DNA of 64,000 bases from the NCBI RefSeq assembly GCF_009760925.1, contig NZ_VRLV01000009.1, positions 367,943 to 431,942 on the forward strand. The letters are read 5' to 3'. Both the position numbers and the translations under genes were made by a program. The stretch is from Nonomuraea typhae (GTDB lineage: Bacteria > Actinomycetota > Actinomycetes > Streptosporangiales > Streptosporangiaceae). A model generated the notes under the pieces. The model had not been told where the DNA came from and did no database searches. It saw only the letters and a program-made list of their open reading frames with translations. The stretch's first letter is position 1. Each line of letters starts with the position of its first letter. Of the stretch, positions 44,047-51,694 are shown piece by piece.

Positions 44047-45315
44047 ATGCTGGACGAAGCGAAAGACTCCGAAGAGGTCATCGAACGTATCGCCGGGCTG
44101 GATATCGGCAAGGCCTGGCTGGTCTGCTGCGTGCGGGTGCCCGATGAGGAGCGGCCGGGCAAGCGGCTGCAGGAGATCGGCACCTACTCGACAATGACCC
44201 GGTCGATACTGAGCCTGGCCGATCATCTGCACTGCCTGGGTGTGAGCCGGGTGGTGATGGAGGCAACGTCGGACTATTGGAAGCCGGTCTTCTACCTGCT
44301 GGAAGCCTCCGGGCTGGAGGTGTGGCTGGTCAATGCCCGTGATGTCAAGCACCTGCCCGGCCGCCCGAAGACCGACCGGGCCGATGCGGTCTGGCTGTGC
44401 AAGGTGGCCGAACGGCAGATGCTGCGTCCCAGCTTCGTCCCGCCTGCCGAGATCCGGCAGCTGCGGGACCTGACCCGCTACCGGGTCGATCTGATCGCCG
44501 CGCGCACCGCCGAAAAGCAGCGAGTGGAGAAGCTGCTGGAGGACGCGCAGATCAAACTGTCGGTGGTCGCCTCCGACATCTTCGGCGTCTCCGGGCGGGC
44601 GATGCTGGCGGCGCTGGTGGCCGGGGAAAGCAACCCCAAGGTGCTGGCGCAGCTGGCCCAATCCACCCTGCGCCGCAAGATCAGCGCGTTGGAGGAGGCC
44701 TTCACCGGCCGCTTCACCGTCCACCATCGCTACCTGCTGGGCAAGATGCTGACCCGCATCGACCAAGTGAGCAGCGACATCGCCGACCTCGACACCACCA
44801 TCGAGGAACTCATCGCCCCTTTCGCCGAGGCGGTGTCCAGACTGGATGAGATCCCCGGCCTGGGGGCCATCAGCGCGCACGCCATCCTCGCCGAGATCGG
44901 GCTGGACATGAGCCGCTTCCCGACCGCCGCCCACCTGGCCTCCTGGGCCCGCTTCGCGCCCGGGGTCAAGGAATCGGCCGGCAAGCGCAAGGGCCGCGGC
45001 GCCACCGGGCACGGCAACCCCTACCTGGCCCGCGTGCTGGGCGAGGCCGCCGTGATCGCCGGGCGCAGCAACACCTTCCTGGGCGAGCGCTACCGCCGCA
45101 TCGCCCGCCGCCGCGGCAAGAAACGCGCCATCGTCGCGGTCGGCCGATCCATCCTGACCATCATCTGGCACCTGCTGTCCGACCCCGGGGCGCACTTCAT
45201 CGACCTGGGCGCCGACTTCTACGACAAGCGCACCGGCACCGAACGCAAGAAACGCAACCACATTCGCGAGCTCGAAGCCTTGGGCTACCGGGTCACCTTG
45301 GAACCAGCCGCCTGA
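44047..45315 (+). CDS. IS110-family transposase (DEDD RuvC-like recombinase)
   Basis: 422 residues from ATG 44047, which has GGGAGG five bases ahead; the frame continues open to 43864 but that part is non-coding end sequence. The N-terminal RuvC-like domain has GLDIGKAWLVCCV, VVMEATSDYWKPVFYLLE and DVKHLPGRPKTDRADAVWLC; the C-terminal Transposase_20 domain carries RLDEIPGLGAISAHAILAEIG, FPTAAHLASWARFAPG and the catalytic-serine region typical of the family, GRGATGHGNPYLARVLGEAA. The reading frame is intact, so the element may still be active. Confidence 0.95.
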   Translation: MLDEAKDSEEVIERIAGLDIGKAWLVCCVRVPDEERPGKRLQEIGTYSTMTRSILSLADHLHCLGVSRVVMEATSDYWKPVFYLLEASGLEVWLVNARDVKHLPGRPKTDRADAVWLCKVAERQMLRPSFVPPAEIRQLRDLTRYRVDLIAARTAEKQRVEKLLEDAQIKLSVVASDIFGVSGRAMLAALVAGESNPKVLAQLAQSTLRRKISALEEAFTGRFTVHHRYLLGKMLTRIDQVSSDIADLDTTIEELIAPFAEAVSRLDEIPGLGAISAHAILAEIGLDMSRFPTAAHLASWARFAPGVKESAGKRKGRGATGHGNPYLARVLGEAAVIAGRSNTFLGERYRRIARRRGKKRAIVAVGRSILTIIWHLLSDPGAHFIDLGADFYDKRTGTERKKRNHIRELEALGYRVTLEPAA

Positions 45316-45399
45316 CCAACTGAGCTGATCGCCTACCCCGACGCACCACCGTCCGCCGGGGTTCGCTGCCGCCTGCATGCCTACGCTCCGATTTTCGGA

Positions 45400-46347
45400 T
45401 TAGGGGGTGGGGAGGGTCAGGATGCTTTGGGCGGTGGGGGCGTCGGTGACGAGCTGGTTGAAGTAGCCGCCCTTGGCGGCCGCCACGATGGCGGCGGCCT
45501 TCTCCGTGCCCACGGCCACGGCGATGGTGTGCGGGATGCGGCGCAGTTCCTCGACGCTGGTGGCCACGAGGCGCTCGCTGCCCGGGTACCCCACCGGCTC
45601 GCCGTCCCGGTCGTAGAAACGCGAGCACACGTCACCCACGGCCTGCTTCAGGCTGGGCGCCTCGCGGGGGACGAAGGCGGGCACGACCTGCCGCATCAAC
45701 GGGGCCGAGCCGACGCCCACGATCGCGCACTTGGCCTGCGCCCACAGGTCCATCACCCGGCGCACGGAGGGCTCGTGCTGCAGCGAGTAGAACAGTTCGG
45801 GCCCCGGCAGCGCGGGGGCGTAGAGGTAGCTGGGCACGCCGCCGAGGCGTTCGGCCAGGATGCGGGTGGTCTCGTTGGTCTGGAACCAGGGCTGCGGCTC
45901 CTCCTGCCCGCCCACCGCGGGCGCGACCGTGACCCCGGGGAACTGGCCGAGCCCTTCGCGGGCGCACTCGTAGACCGTGCTGCCGGAGGAGACCAGGACC
46001 ACGTCGCCGGAGGTCAGTTCAGTCGTGGCCAGGGCGCGGGCCAGGCCGGGCGCCAGCCAGGGGCCGAGCTTGGGGCCGCTCACCTTGGGCACGAGGTGGA
46101 CGCGCCGGATGCCCAGGAAGGTGGCGAGTTCGGCGGCCAGCCGGCCGTCCTCCAGGGTCTCCGGGCGGTGTACCCGGATCTCGACGATGCCCAGTTTGCG
46201 GGCTTCGGTCAGCAGCCGGCTGACCGTGGCCCGGCTGACTCCCAGGCTGGTGGCGATTTCGGCCTGGGTGGCGTCCTCCAGGTAGTACTGCTTGGCCGCG
46301 GTGTACATCAGCTGGTGCGGGAAACGCGCTTCGGACTCGGCATTCAT
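45400..46347 (-). CDS. SorC-family transcriptional regulator
   Basis: 315 residues. The N-terminal helix-turn-helix reads YLEDATQAEIATSLGVSRATVSRLLTEARKLGIVEIRV, followed by the SorC sugar-binding domain with VLVSSGSTVYECAR, VAPAVGGQEEPQPWFQTNE and VGVGSAPLMRQ. SorC regulators respond to phosphorylated sugars or polyols and control CUT2 transporter/kinase operons (for example LsrR, EryD). Its operator-like site at 46360 resembles one upstream of the binding-protein gene at 43584. The IS110 element has inserted directly after its stop codon; its C-terminus looks complete. Confidence 0.93.
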   Translation of the reverse strand: MNAESEARFPHQLMYTAAKQYYLEDATQAEIATSLGVSRATVSRLLTEARKLGIVEIRVHRPETLEDGRLAAELATFLGIRRVHLVPKVSGPKLGPWLAPGLARALATTELTSGDVVLVSSGSTVYECAREGLGQFPGVTVAPAVGGQEEPQPWFQTNETTRILAERLGGVPSYLYAPALPGPELFYSLQHEPSVRRVMDLWAQAKCAIVGVGSAPLMRQVVPAFVPREAPSLKQAVGDVCSRFYDRDGEPVGYPGSERLVATSVEELRRIPHTIAVAVGTEKAAAIVAAAKGGYFNQLVTDAPTAQSILTLPTP

Positions 46348-46359
46348 GCGCGTACCCCC

Positions 46360-46373
46360 TGAACACTTGTGCT
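46360..46373. promoter_or_regulatory. SorC-type operator candidate at the SorC gene
   Basis: TGAACACTTGTGCT lies 12 bases upstream of the start codon and resembles TGGACATCTGTTCC at the CUT2 operon. A partial GCTGAACGG follows. Suggests autoregulation. Confidence 0.5.
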
Positions 46374-46389
46374 GAACGGATGATCTCGA

Positions 46390-47373
46390 CTATACCTGTC
46401 CCTGAACCAGGGCGTCGCCGAGCGCGGTGCGAGTGTAAAGGACCTTTCGTCCCGTCCGGGTGCCCGACACCAGGCCCGCCCGCCGCAGGGCGCCGAGGTG
46501 CTCGCCGGTCGTGCCCGCGCTGTGCCCGAACAGCGCCGCCAGGTGCGTGGTCGTGGCCGGCGCGGACAGTTCGGTCAGGATCCGGGCCCGGGTGCGCCCG
46601 ATGAGCCCGGCCAGCCCGTCCTCCGACGTGCCGGTGCCCGCCAGCACCCCGCGCGCGGGGTAGGTCAGCGCGTACGGCCACGCCTCGTCGAGATACAGCC
46701 CCACTCCGTTCGTGAACACCGACGGCAGGAAGAGCAGCCCTTTGCCGCCCAGCCGGTGGTCTCCGTTCGCGGTGCCGCTCAGCCGTACCTCGATCCAGCC
46801 CTCGGCGTGCCAGCGCACCTGGGAGCTGAGGTCGTCCAGCGCCGCGGCCCAGCCGTACGTGGCGAGCTGACCGGCCCGCTGGACCACGTCCCGATCCAGG
46901 ATGGCCTGGAACCGCGGCCAGCTCCGGGAGACGATCTCCGTCCAGAGCGCCTCGAAGACGTCGGCCAGCAAGGTGACCACGTGGGGGCCGTAGAGGATCC
47001 GCCCGATCTCCTCGGGCACGGGCGGCCGGTTGGCCAGCGCCCGCCCGATCTCCGCGTGCGCCCGCGCCGCCGGCGTGCGCCGCATGGCCGCCAGCTCCCG
47101 CTCGAACGGCACGTTCACCCCGGCCGGCGGCGGAGCCAGGAAGTCCACGTTGTCCGGGCCCTTGTTCCCGCTGATCACGGCCGCCGCGCGCAGCGCCGGG
47201 TGCCGCTCCACCAGCCCGTGGTACGGCTCCCGCCATCGCCGTACCCAGTGGACGTGCGGCCCCGCCGGGGCACGGCCGTCCAGCAGCCACTGCGCGTGCA
47301 TCGTCTCGATCAGCGGCGAGATCGCGAACCTGCTGGTCACCACGTCCTGCGGGGTGACCTCCACCCTGTACAC
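46390..47373 (-). CDS. ArsR-like regulator with large N-terminal domain (DUF5937-like)
   Basis: 327 residues. The long N-terminal half (residues 1-240, with ISPLIETMHAQWLLDG and a LLFLPSVFTNGVGLYLDEAWPYALTYPARG segment) is the type seen in actinobacterial DUF5937/ArsR proteins. The C-terminal winged helix is ARILTELSAPATTTHLAALFGHSAGTTGEHLGALRRAGLVSGTRTGRKVLYTRTALGDAL. GTG 47373 is fixed by a -10-like TATAAC six bases ahead on the minus strand. An 18-bp-arm dyad overlaps the start codon, so the protein probably represses itself and the divergent MFS exporter gene. Confidence 0.88.
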   Translation of the reverse strand: MYRVEVTPQDVVTSRFAISPLIETMHAQWLLDGRAPAGPHVHWVRRWREPYHGLVERHPALRAAAVISGNKGPDNVDFLAPPPAGVNVPFERELAAMRRTPAARAHAEIGRALANRPPVPEEIGRILYGPHVVTLLADVFEALWTEIVSRSWPRFQAILDRDVVQRAGQLATYGWAAALDDLSSQVRWHAEGWIEVRLSGTANGDHRLGGKGLLFLPSVFTNGVGLYLDEAWPYALTYPARGVLAGTGTSEDGLAGLIGRTRARILTELSAPATTTHLAALFGHSAGTTGEHLGALRRAGLVSGTRTGRKVLYTRTALGDALVQGQV

Positions 47374-47395
47374 GTTTCGGTTATATCCGAAACGT
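47372..47395. promoter_or_regulatory. Operator ACGTTTCGG-N6-CCGAAACGT
   Basis: A perfect 9+6+9 inverted repeat covers the regulator's start codon and its probable -10 box (TATAAC on the minus strand). It lies in the divergent spacer with the MFS gene. The best candidate site for the ArsR-like protein. Confidence 0.8.
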
Positions 47396-47435
47396 TGGCT
47401 ACCGGGAGAAGTCCGGACCCAGCATCGTGGTACCC

Positions 47436-47477
47436 GGCGGCTCCGAACCTCCCTCCGGAGCCGCCATTCCCCTTTTC
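47436..47477 (+). terminator. Attenuator-like hairpin ahead of the MFS gene
   Basis: GGCGGCTCCG (47436-47445) and CGGAGCCGCC (47456-47465) form a perfect 10-bp stem followed by ATTCCCCTTTTC. It lies 10 bases before the start codon of the exporter, so it cannot terminate an upstream gene on this strand. A conditional terminator or a ribosome-binding-site mask is likely. Confidence 0.55.
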
Positions 47478-47487
47478 TGGAGCCCTT

Positions 47488-48696
47488 TTGTCCCAGCCGA
47501 CCGAGCGTGCCGCCACCTTCGGCGAGGTCTTCGCCGTGCCCGAGTTCCGCGTCCTGTTCGGCAGCTTCGCGCTGCTCGTCGGCGGCGACTCCGTGAAGAT
47601 GCTGGCGTTGTCCGTGCTCGTCTACGCCCAGAGTGGTTCGCCCGGGTTGTCGGCCGCGGCCTACATGGTCGGCTGGCTCCCCTACATCTTCGGCGGCATG
47701 TTCCTGCTGTCGCTGGCCGACCGGCTGCCGCCGCGGGCGCTGATGATCGCCGGCGAACTGGTCAGGATGGTCGTCTGCCTGCTGCTGGCCTTCGCCGGGC
47801 TGTCCGTCTGGGCGATGCTCGCGCTGGTCCTGGTGACCGGGCTGTTCTCGCCGGTCTTCATGGCGGCGCGCAACGCGATGTTGCCCGACGTGCTGCCCGG
47901 GGACGCGTTCGTGCTGGCCAGATCGCTGATGGGGGTGACCTCGGCGGCCGCCCAGGTGGGCGGGCTGGCGCTGGGCGGGGCCTTCCTCGCCCTGACCGGG
48001 GCGCACGGTGCGCTGGCGGTGACCGCGGTGATGTCGCTGGCGGCCGCACTGGTGTTGCGGTACGGCCTGCCGTACCGGCCGGCTCGGCAGGCGGAGGCGC
48101 ACGGCGCGGTGCGGACCACGCTGCGGGTCAACCGGGAACTGCTGGCCGATCCGAAGGTGCGCGGGCTGCTGATGGCCGCGTGGTTGCCGGTGATGTGCCT
48201 GGCCGGGGCGGAGGCGATGATCGTCCCGTACCTGGGCGGGCAGGGGCAGGCCGGGGTGGTGCTGGCCGCGGCGGCGGTGGGGATGGCGGTGGGAGAGTTC
48301 TGCGTCGGGCGCTTCGCCGCGCCGGCGGTGCGTGAGCGGCTGTCGCTGCCGCTGGCGGTGCTGCTCGGGGTGCCGTGGTTGTTCTTCGTGCTGCGGCCGG
48401 GGATCTTCTGGGCGGCGGTGCTGGCCGCGGTGGCCTCGGCCGGGCTGGCCTACCAGCTCGGGCTGCAGCGGCGCTTCCTGGACGCGGTGCCGGAGCGGGT
48501 GCGCGGGCAGGCGTTCGGGCTGCAGTCGTCGGGGCTGATGACCGGGCAGGCGGCCGGCGCGGCGATCATCGGGGGAGTGGGCGAGGTGAGCGGGTCCGCG
48601 CCGGCGATGGTGGCTGGTGGGGTGGCCGGGGTGGTGGTGGCGCTGGCGTTGTTCCGGCAGCTCAGAGCACCGGTACGGCAGAGCCGGGCGCTTTAA
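47488..48696 (+). CDS. MFS exporter (MFS_3/macrolide-efflux-like)
   Basis: 402 residues, about twelve transmembrane helices, with FGEVFAVPEFRVLFGSFALLVGGDSVKMLALSVLVY at the N-terminus and the loop ADRLPPRALMIAGELVRMVVC. The MAARNAMLPDVLPGDAFVLARSLMG block is typical of MFS_3 drug and siderophore exporters. The start is TTG 47488 with GGAG (47479-47482) five bases ahead; no ATG or GTG is placed well, and the long open frame back to 46498 is antisense to the regulator. It is probably controlled by the divergent ArsR-like protein and by the hairpin in its leader. Confidence 0.88.
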   Translation: MSQPTERAATFGEVFAVPEFRVLFGSFALLVGGDSVKMLALSVLVYAQSGSPGLSAAAYMVGWLPYIFGGMFLLSLADRLPPRALMIAGELVRMVVCLLLAFAGLSVWAMLALVLVTGLFSPVFMAARNAMLPDVLPGDAFVLARSLMGVTSAAAQVGGLALGGAFLALTGAHGALAVTAVMSLAAALVLRYGLPYRPARQAEAHGAVRTTLRVNRELLADPKVRGLLMAAWLPVMCLAGAEAMIVPYLGGQGQAGVVLAAAAVGMAVGEFCVGRFAAPAVRERLSLPLAVLLGVPWLFFVLRPGIFWAAVLAAVASAGLAYQLGLQRRFLDAVPERVRGQAFGLQSSGLMTGQAAGAAIIGGVGEVSGSAPAMVAGGVAGVVVALALFRQLRAPVRQSRAL

Positions 48697-48697
48697 C

Positions 48698-48805
48698 CGG
48701 AGTGCGGTGGGATTCAGCCGGGAGGTGGGGATTCAGCCGGGAACTGGGGGATTCAGCCGGACTGCGGTGGGATTCAGCTGGGAGGTGGGGGGATTTCGCC
48801 GGAGC
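48698..48805. repeat. Degenerate G-rich tandem repeat GGATTCAGCCGGGAGGTGG
   Basis: Five units of about 20 bp (GGATTCAGCCGG plus a G-rich tail, ending with GGATTTCGCCGGAG) fill the convergent gap between the MFS and LacI genes and run into the last codons of the LacI gene. The unit resembles that of the 43668-43796 array (TTCACCGGAGGAGGGG). Confidence 0.8.
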
Positions 48806-49751
48806 CGCGGGTGATGAGGCGGACGGGGAGCTGGAGGTGCTGGGCGGGGCCGCGGTCGCCGGCCAGGCGGCGGAACAGCAGCTCGGAGGCGACCCGCCCG
48901 AGCCCCGCCGGGTCCTGGGCGACCACGGTGACGCCCGGCGTGAGCAGGTCCGCCAGCTCGAAGTCGTCGAACCCGGTCAGCGCCAGGCGCCGCCCGCGCA
49001 GCGCCCGGAGCGCGGTGACGGTCACCCTGCTGTTGCCGGTGAACAGCGCGGTGGGCGGGTCGGGCAGGGCGAGCATGCGGTCGAGGTCGGCGCCGGTGGT
49101 GGCCGGGCCGGGGGCGCGCATGGAGACCAGGTCCGGGTCGAACAGCTCGCCGAGCGCGCCGCGGTAGCCGGCCAGGCGCTCGATGGCGGTGAAGATGGCC
49201 GGGTTGTCGCCGAGGAAGGCAATGCGCCGGTGCCCGGCCGAGCGCAGGTGCGCGACGGCCAGCCGGGCGCCGCCGGCGTTGTCGCACAGGACGGTGTCCA
49301 CGTCGATGCCGGGGCCGGGCGGGCGGTCCACGAAGACGGCCGGGGTGCCGGCGTCGAGTTCGGAGCGCAGGTAGGAGTGGTCGTCCCCGGCGGGCACCAC
49401 GATCAGCCCGTCCACGCGGCGCGCGCAGAACGTGCGGACCAGTTCCCGCTCGCGCCCCGGGTCCTCGCCGGAGGAGCCGCTCAGCAGCAGGCAGCCGTGG
49501 CTGATGGCGACCTGCTCGACGGCGCGTCCGAGTCCCGCGTAGAAGGGGTCGGAGATGTCCTCGATGACCAGCCCTATCGTGGACGTGCGGCCTTGGCGCA
49601 GCACGCGGGCGCTCTCGTTGCGGCTGTAGCCGAGCTCGTCGATGGCCGCGCGCACGCGTTCCGCGGTAGCGGGGTTGACGCCGGGCTCGCCGTTGACCAC
49701 CCTGGAGACGGTCTTCAGCGCCACGCCCGCGGCCGAGGCGACGTCCTTCAT
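48774..49751 (-). CDS. LacI-family transcriptional regulator 1
   Basis: 325 residues from ATG 49751, which is preceded by AGGGTGAG. It begins MKDVASAAGVALKTVSRVVNGEPGV, the LacI DNA-binding headpiece with the usual recognition helix. GTG 49763 and TTG 49781 are less likely upstream starts. The effector domain has TIGLVIEDISDPFYAGLGRAVE, VDGLIVVPAGDD, VFVDRPPGPGIDVDTVLCDNAGGARLAV, HRRIAFLGDN and TALFTGN. The GACAACGTTGTC core at 49794 suggests autoregulation, and the identical core at 32884 links it to the CUT1 operon. The C-terminus runs into G-rich repeats. Confidence 0.93.
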   Translation of the reverse strand: MKDVASAAGVALKTVSRVVNGEPGVNPATAERVRAAIDELGYSRNESARVLRQGRTSTIGLVIEDISDPFYAGLGRAVEQVAISHGCLLLSGSSGEDPGRERELVRTFCARRVDGLIVVPAGDDHSYLRSELDAGTPAVFVDRPPGPGIDVDTVLCDNAGGARLAVAHLRSAGHRRIAFLGDNPAIFTAIERLAGYRGALGELFDPDLVSMRAPGPATTGADLDRMLALPDPPTALFTGNSRVTVTALRALRGRRLALTGFDDFELADLLTPGVTVVAQDPAGLGRVASELLFRRLAGDRGPAQHLQLPVRLITRGSGEIPPPPS

Positions 49752-49792
49752 CGTCGGTCTCACCCTGCGATCATTTCTCAAGCCGTACCCGT

Positions 49793-49806
49793 AGACAACG
49801 TTGTCA
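49793..49806. promoter_or_regulatory. LacI operator AGACAACGTTGTCA
   Basis: It lies 42 bases upstream of the LacI start and 27 bases upstream of the divergent MFS gene at 49833, so it may control both. The 12-bp core GACAACGTTGTC is the same as at 32884-32895. Confidence 0.8.
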
Positions 49807-49832
49807 GAGGGTTATGCAAGAGTAGATCCCCT

Positions 49833-51005
49833 ATGTCGTTCAGGTCCGTACTGCTCGTCGCCGGATTCGTCCTGGTCGCACTGAACCTGCGCCCGGCCAT
49901 CGCGAGCGTCTCCCCGCTGCTCGACGAGATCATGACCGATGTCGGCCTCACCCCCGCGGGCGGCGGCGCGATCACCACTGTCATGATCGTCTGCCTGGGT
50001 GTCTTCGGCCCCCTCGCACCCCTGCTCGTACGCCGGATCGGCCTCGACCGCACGTTGCTGGCCGGGCTGCTCGTGCTCGCCCTCGGCATCGTGCTGCGCA
50101 CCCTCGACGGCGCCCCGGCCCTCTACACGGGCGCGGCCGTGGCCGCCGTCGCCATCGCGGTCATGAACGTGGTCATGCCCGGCCTGGTCAAACAGCACTT
50201 CCCGGCCCGGGTCAACCTCTTCACCGGCCTCTACAGCGCCTGCGCGGCCGCCGGCGCCGCGACGGCCTCCGCGTTCATGATCCCCCTCGAGCGGGCCACG
50301 GGGTACGGCTGGCGGGGGGTGTCGGCCATGATCGCGATACCGGCGCTGGCCGCGGCCGCGTTGTGGCTGCCGCAGGCGCTGGCCAAGCCGGACGGCGGGC
50401 CCAACGGCCCCCGGCCCTTCCGCGCGGTGCTGCGCAGCCGGGTCACCTGGTACGTCACCGGGCTCATGGGGCTGCAGTCGCTGACCTTCTACGTGATCCT
50501 GGCCTGGCTGCCGACCATCTTCCTGGAGGCCGGACTCCCCGCCGACCAGGCCGGTTACCTGCTGAGCATGACGACGCTGGTCCAGGTGGGAGCGACGTTC
50601 GCGGTGCCGGTGCTGGCGGGGTGGCGCCGGTCGCAGGCGGGGTACGTGGCGGCGGCGGTGCTCTGCACCATGGCCGGATACGGCGGCCTGCTGGTCTCCC
50701 CGGTCGCGGCCCCCTGGTTCTGGATGATCGTCCTGGGCATCGGGCAGGGCGCGGCCTTCGGGCTGGCGTTGCTGCTGATCACCTTGCGGGCGCCCGACCC
50801 CACCGCGGTGACCGCGGTGTCGGCGGTCGCGCAGTCGTTCGGGTACGTGCTGGCCGCCGTCGGCCCGGTGTTGTTCGGGGCGTTGCGCCAGGCGACGGGC
50901 GGGTGGACGGCGCCGCTGACGGCCGGGCTCGGCATCCTGACCGTGCAGCTCGTGGTGGGCTGGCTCGCCGGGCGACCTGCTACCTTAGGCAAGGCTAACC
51001 TTTAG
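49833..51005 (+). CDS. MFS transporter (CynX/NimT-like)
   Basis: 390 residues with twelve hydrophobic segments. The N-terminus FRSVLLVAGFVLVALNLRPAIASVSPLLDEI with the LRPAI motif, followed by PLLVRRIGLDRTLLAGL, is characteristic of the cyanate/nitroimidazole (CynX/NimT) branch. Substrate cannot be inferred. ATG 49833 is chosen by the N-terminal match; the much longer frame from 48375 is an artefact. It is divergent from LacI 1 and carries that protein's probable operator in its promoter. The last 20 bases overlap an iron box for the next gene. Confidence 0.92.
   Translation: MSFRSVLLVAGFVLVALNLRPAIASVSPLLDEIMTDVGLTPAGGGAITTVMIVCLGVFGPLAPLLVRRIGLDRTLLAGLLVLALGIVLRTLDGAPALYTGAAVAAVAIAVMNVVMPGLVKQHFPARVNLFTGLYSACAAAGAATASAFMIPLERATGYGWRGVSAMIAIPALAAAALWLPQALAKPDGGPNGPRPFRAVLRSRVTWYVTGLMGLQSLTFYVILAWLPTIFLEAGLPADQAGYLLSMTTLVQVGATFAVPVLAGWRRSQAGYVAAAVLCTMAGYGGLLVSPVAAPWFWMIVLGIGQGAAFGLALLLITLRAPDPTAVTAVSAVAQSFGYVLAAVGPVLFGALRQATGGWTAPLTAGLGILTVQLVVGWLAGRPATLGKANL
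50985..51003. promoter_or_regulatory. Iron box (IdeR/DmdR type)
   Basis: TTAGGCAAGGCTAACCTTT matches the 19-bp actinobacterial iron-box consensus TTAGGTTAGGCTNACCTAA at most positions, overlaps the end of the MFS gene and stands 15 bases before the FhuF-like gene. Predicts derepression in low iron. Confidence 0.8.
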
Positions 51006-51018
51006 CCTGGCTTGGGGG

Positions 51019-51675
51019 ATGACGGTGCTGACCGAGGTGCTCGAACGCGTGGCCGCCTCCCGTGACGGGATCCTCGGGGTGGAGCCCGGGCTGGCGATCG
51101 AACCCGACGCGAGCTGGACGCCGGTCGCCGACCTGGTGCGGGAGCCGTACACACTGCTGGGCGAGCTGGTGGACCAGACGGCCGGGCGCTGGAACGCCCC
51201 GCGGCACGTCGGCGCGGCGTTGTTGTGGAAGACCTACGGTTACTGGCACATGTTCCCGATGGCGCTCGGGTGGGCGCTGGACGGCCGCATCCCGGTCATG
51301 AAATTTCGGGACACGTTCTTCAAGGTGTCCGACGCCGGCGTCTCCATCGGCGCCACCCGCGTGACCTGGGAACGAGGCGCCGGCGCGATCGCCGCGGCGG
51401 TCGCCGAATCGCAGGCCCCCATCGTCAAGGCGCTCAGCGGCATGGTCAACGTCGGCGAGCGCACCCTGTGGGGCTCCACCGCAGAAGCCGTCGCCCACCC
51501 GCTCACCCAGGTGGTGAAGGGCGACTACATGAGCCTGCTCAAGGAGATCGGCAAGCCGCTGGACGGCCTGCTCACCCCCGCGGGAGACGGCTACCTCCGC
51601 AAGACCTGCTGCCTGTGGATCACGCTTCCCGATGTTGAACCATGTTCCACCTGTTGTGTTCTCAGCCGTAACTAG
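51019..51675 (+). CDS. (2Fe-2S)-binding ferric-siderophore reductase, FhuF-like
   Basis: 218 residues, soluble. The diagnostic feature is the C-terminal cysteine cluster TCCLWITLPDVEPCSTCCVL, the CC-x10-C-x2-C pattern that holds a [2Fe-2S] cluster in FhuF-family ferric reductases. The N-terminal half is divergent from E. coli FhuF, as in other actinomycete members. It would release iron from imported siderophores in the cytosol. The adjacent iron box supports this role. ATG 51019 is preceded by GGGG. No siderophore biosynthesis or transport genes are in the window. Confidence 0.9.
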   Translation: MTVLTEVLERVAASRDGILGVEPGLAIEPDASWTPVADLVREPYTLLGELVDQTAGRWNAPRHVGAALLWKTYGYWHMFPMALGWALDGRIPVMKFRDTFFKVSDAGVSIGATRVTWERGAGAIAAAVAESQAPIVKALSGMVNVGERTLWGSTAEAVAHPLTQVVKGDYMSLLKEIGKPLDGLLTPAGDGYLRKTCCLWITLPDVEPCSTCCVLSRN

Positions 51676-51694
51676 GCGGGTTTACTCTGCGCGC

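Larger units (their letters stand above)
43813..45403 (+). mobile_element. IS110-family insertion sequence
   Basis: About 1.59 kb. The single recombinase gene is IS110-type. Terminal inverted repeats are not expected for this family; the tetranucleotide TTAG occurs at both proposed edges (43813-43816 and 45400-45403) and could be the core. A subterminal pair GAAAATCGG (43853-43861) / CCGATTTTC (45388-45396) also frames it. The ends are estimates. It lies between the SorC gene and the operon it probably controls. Confidence 0.7.

Noticed and set aside
48375..49832. Long upstream extension of the CynX-like MFS gene
   Set aside because: It is antisense to the LacI gene; the MSFRSVLLVAGF N-terminus matches the family.
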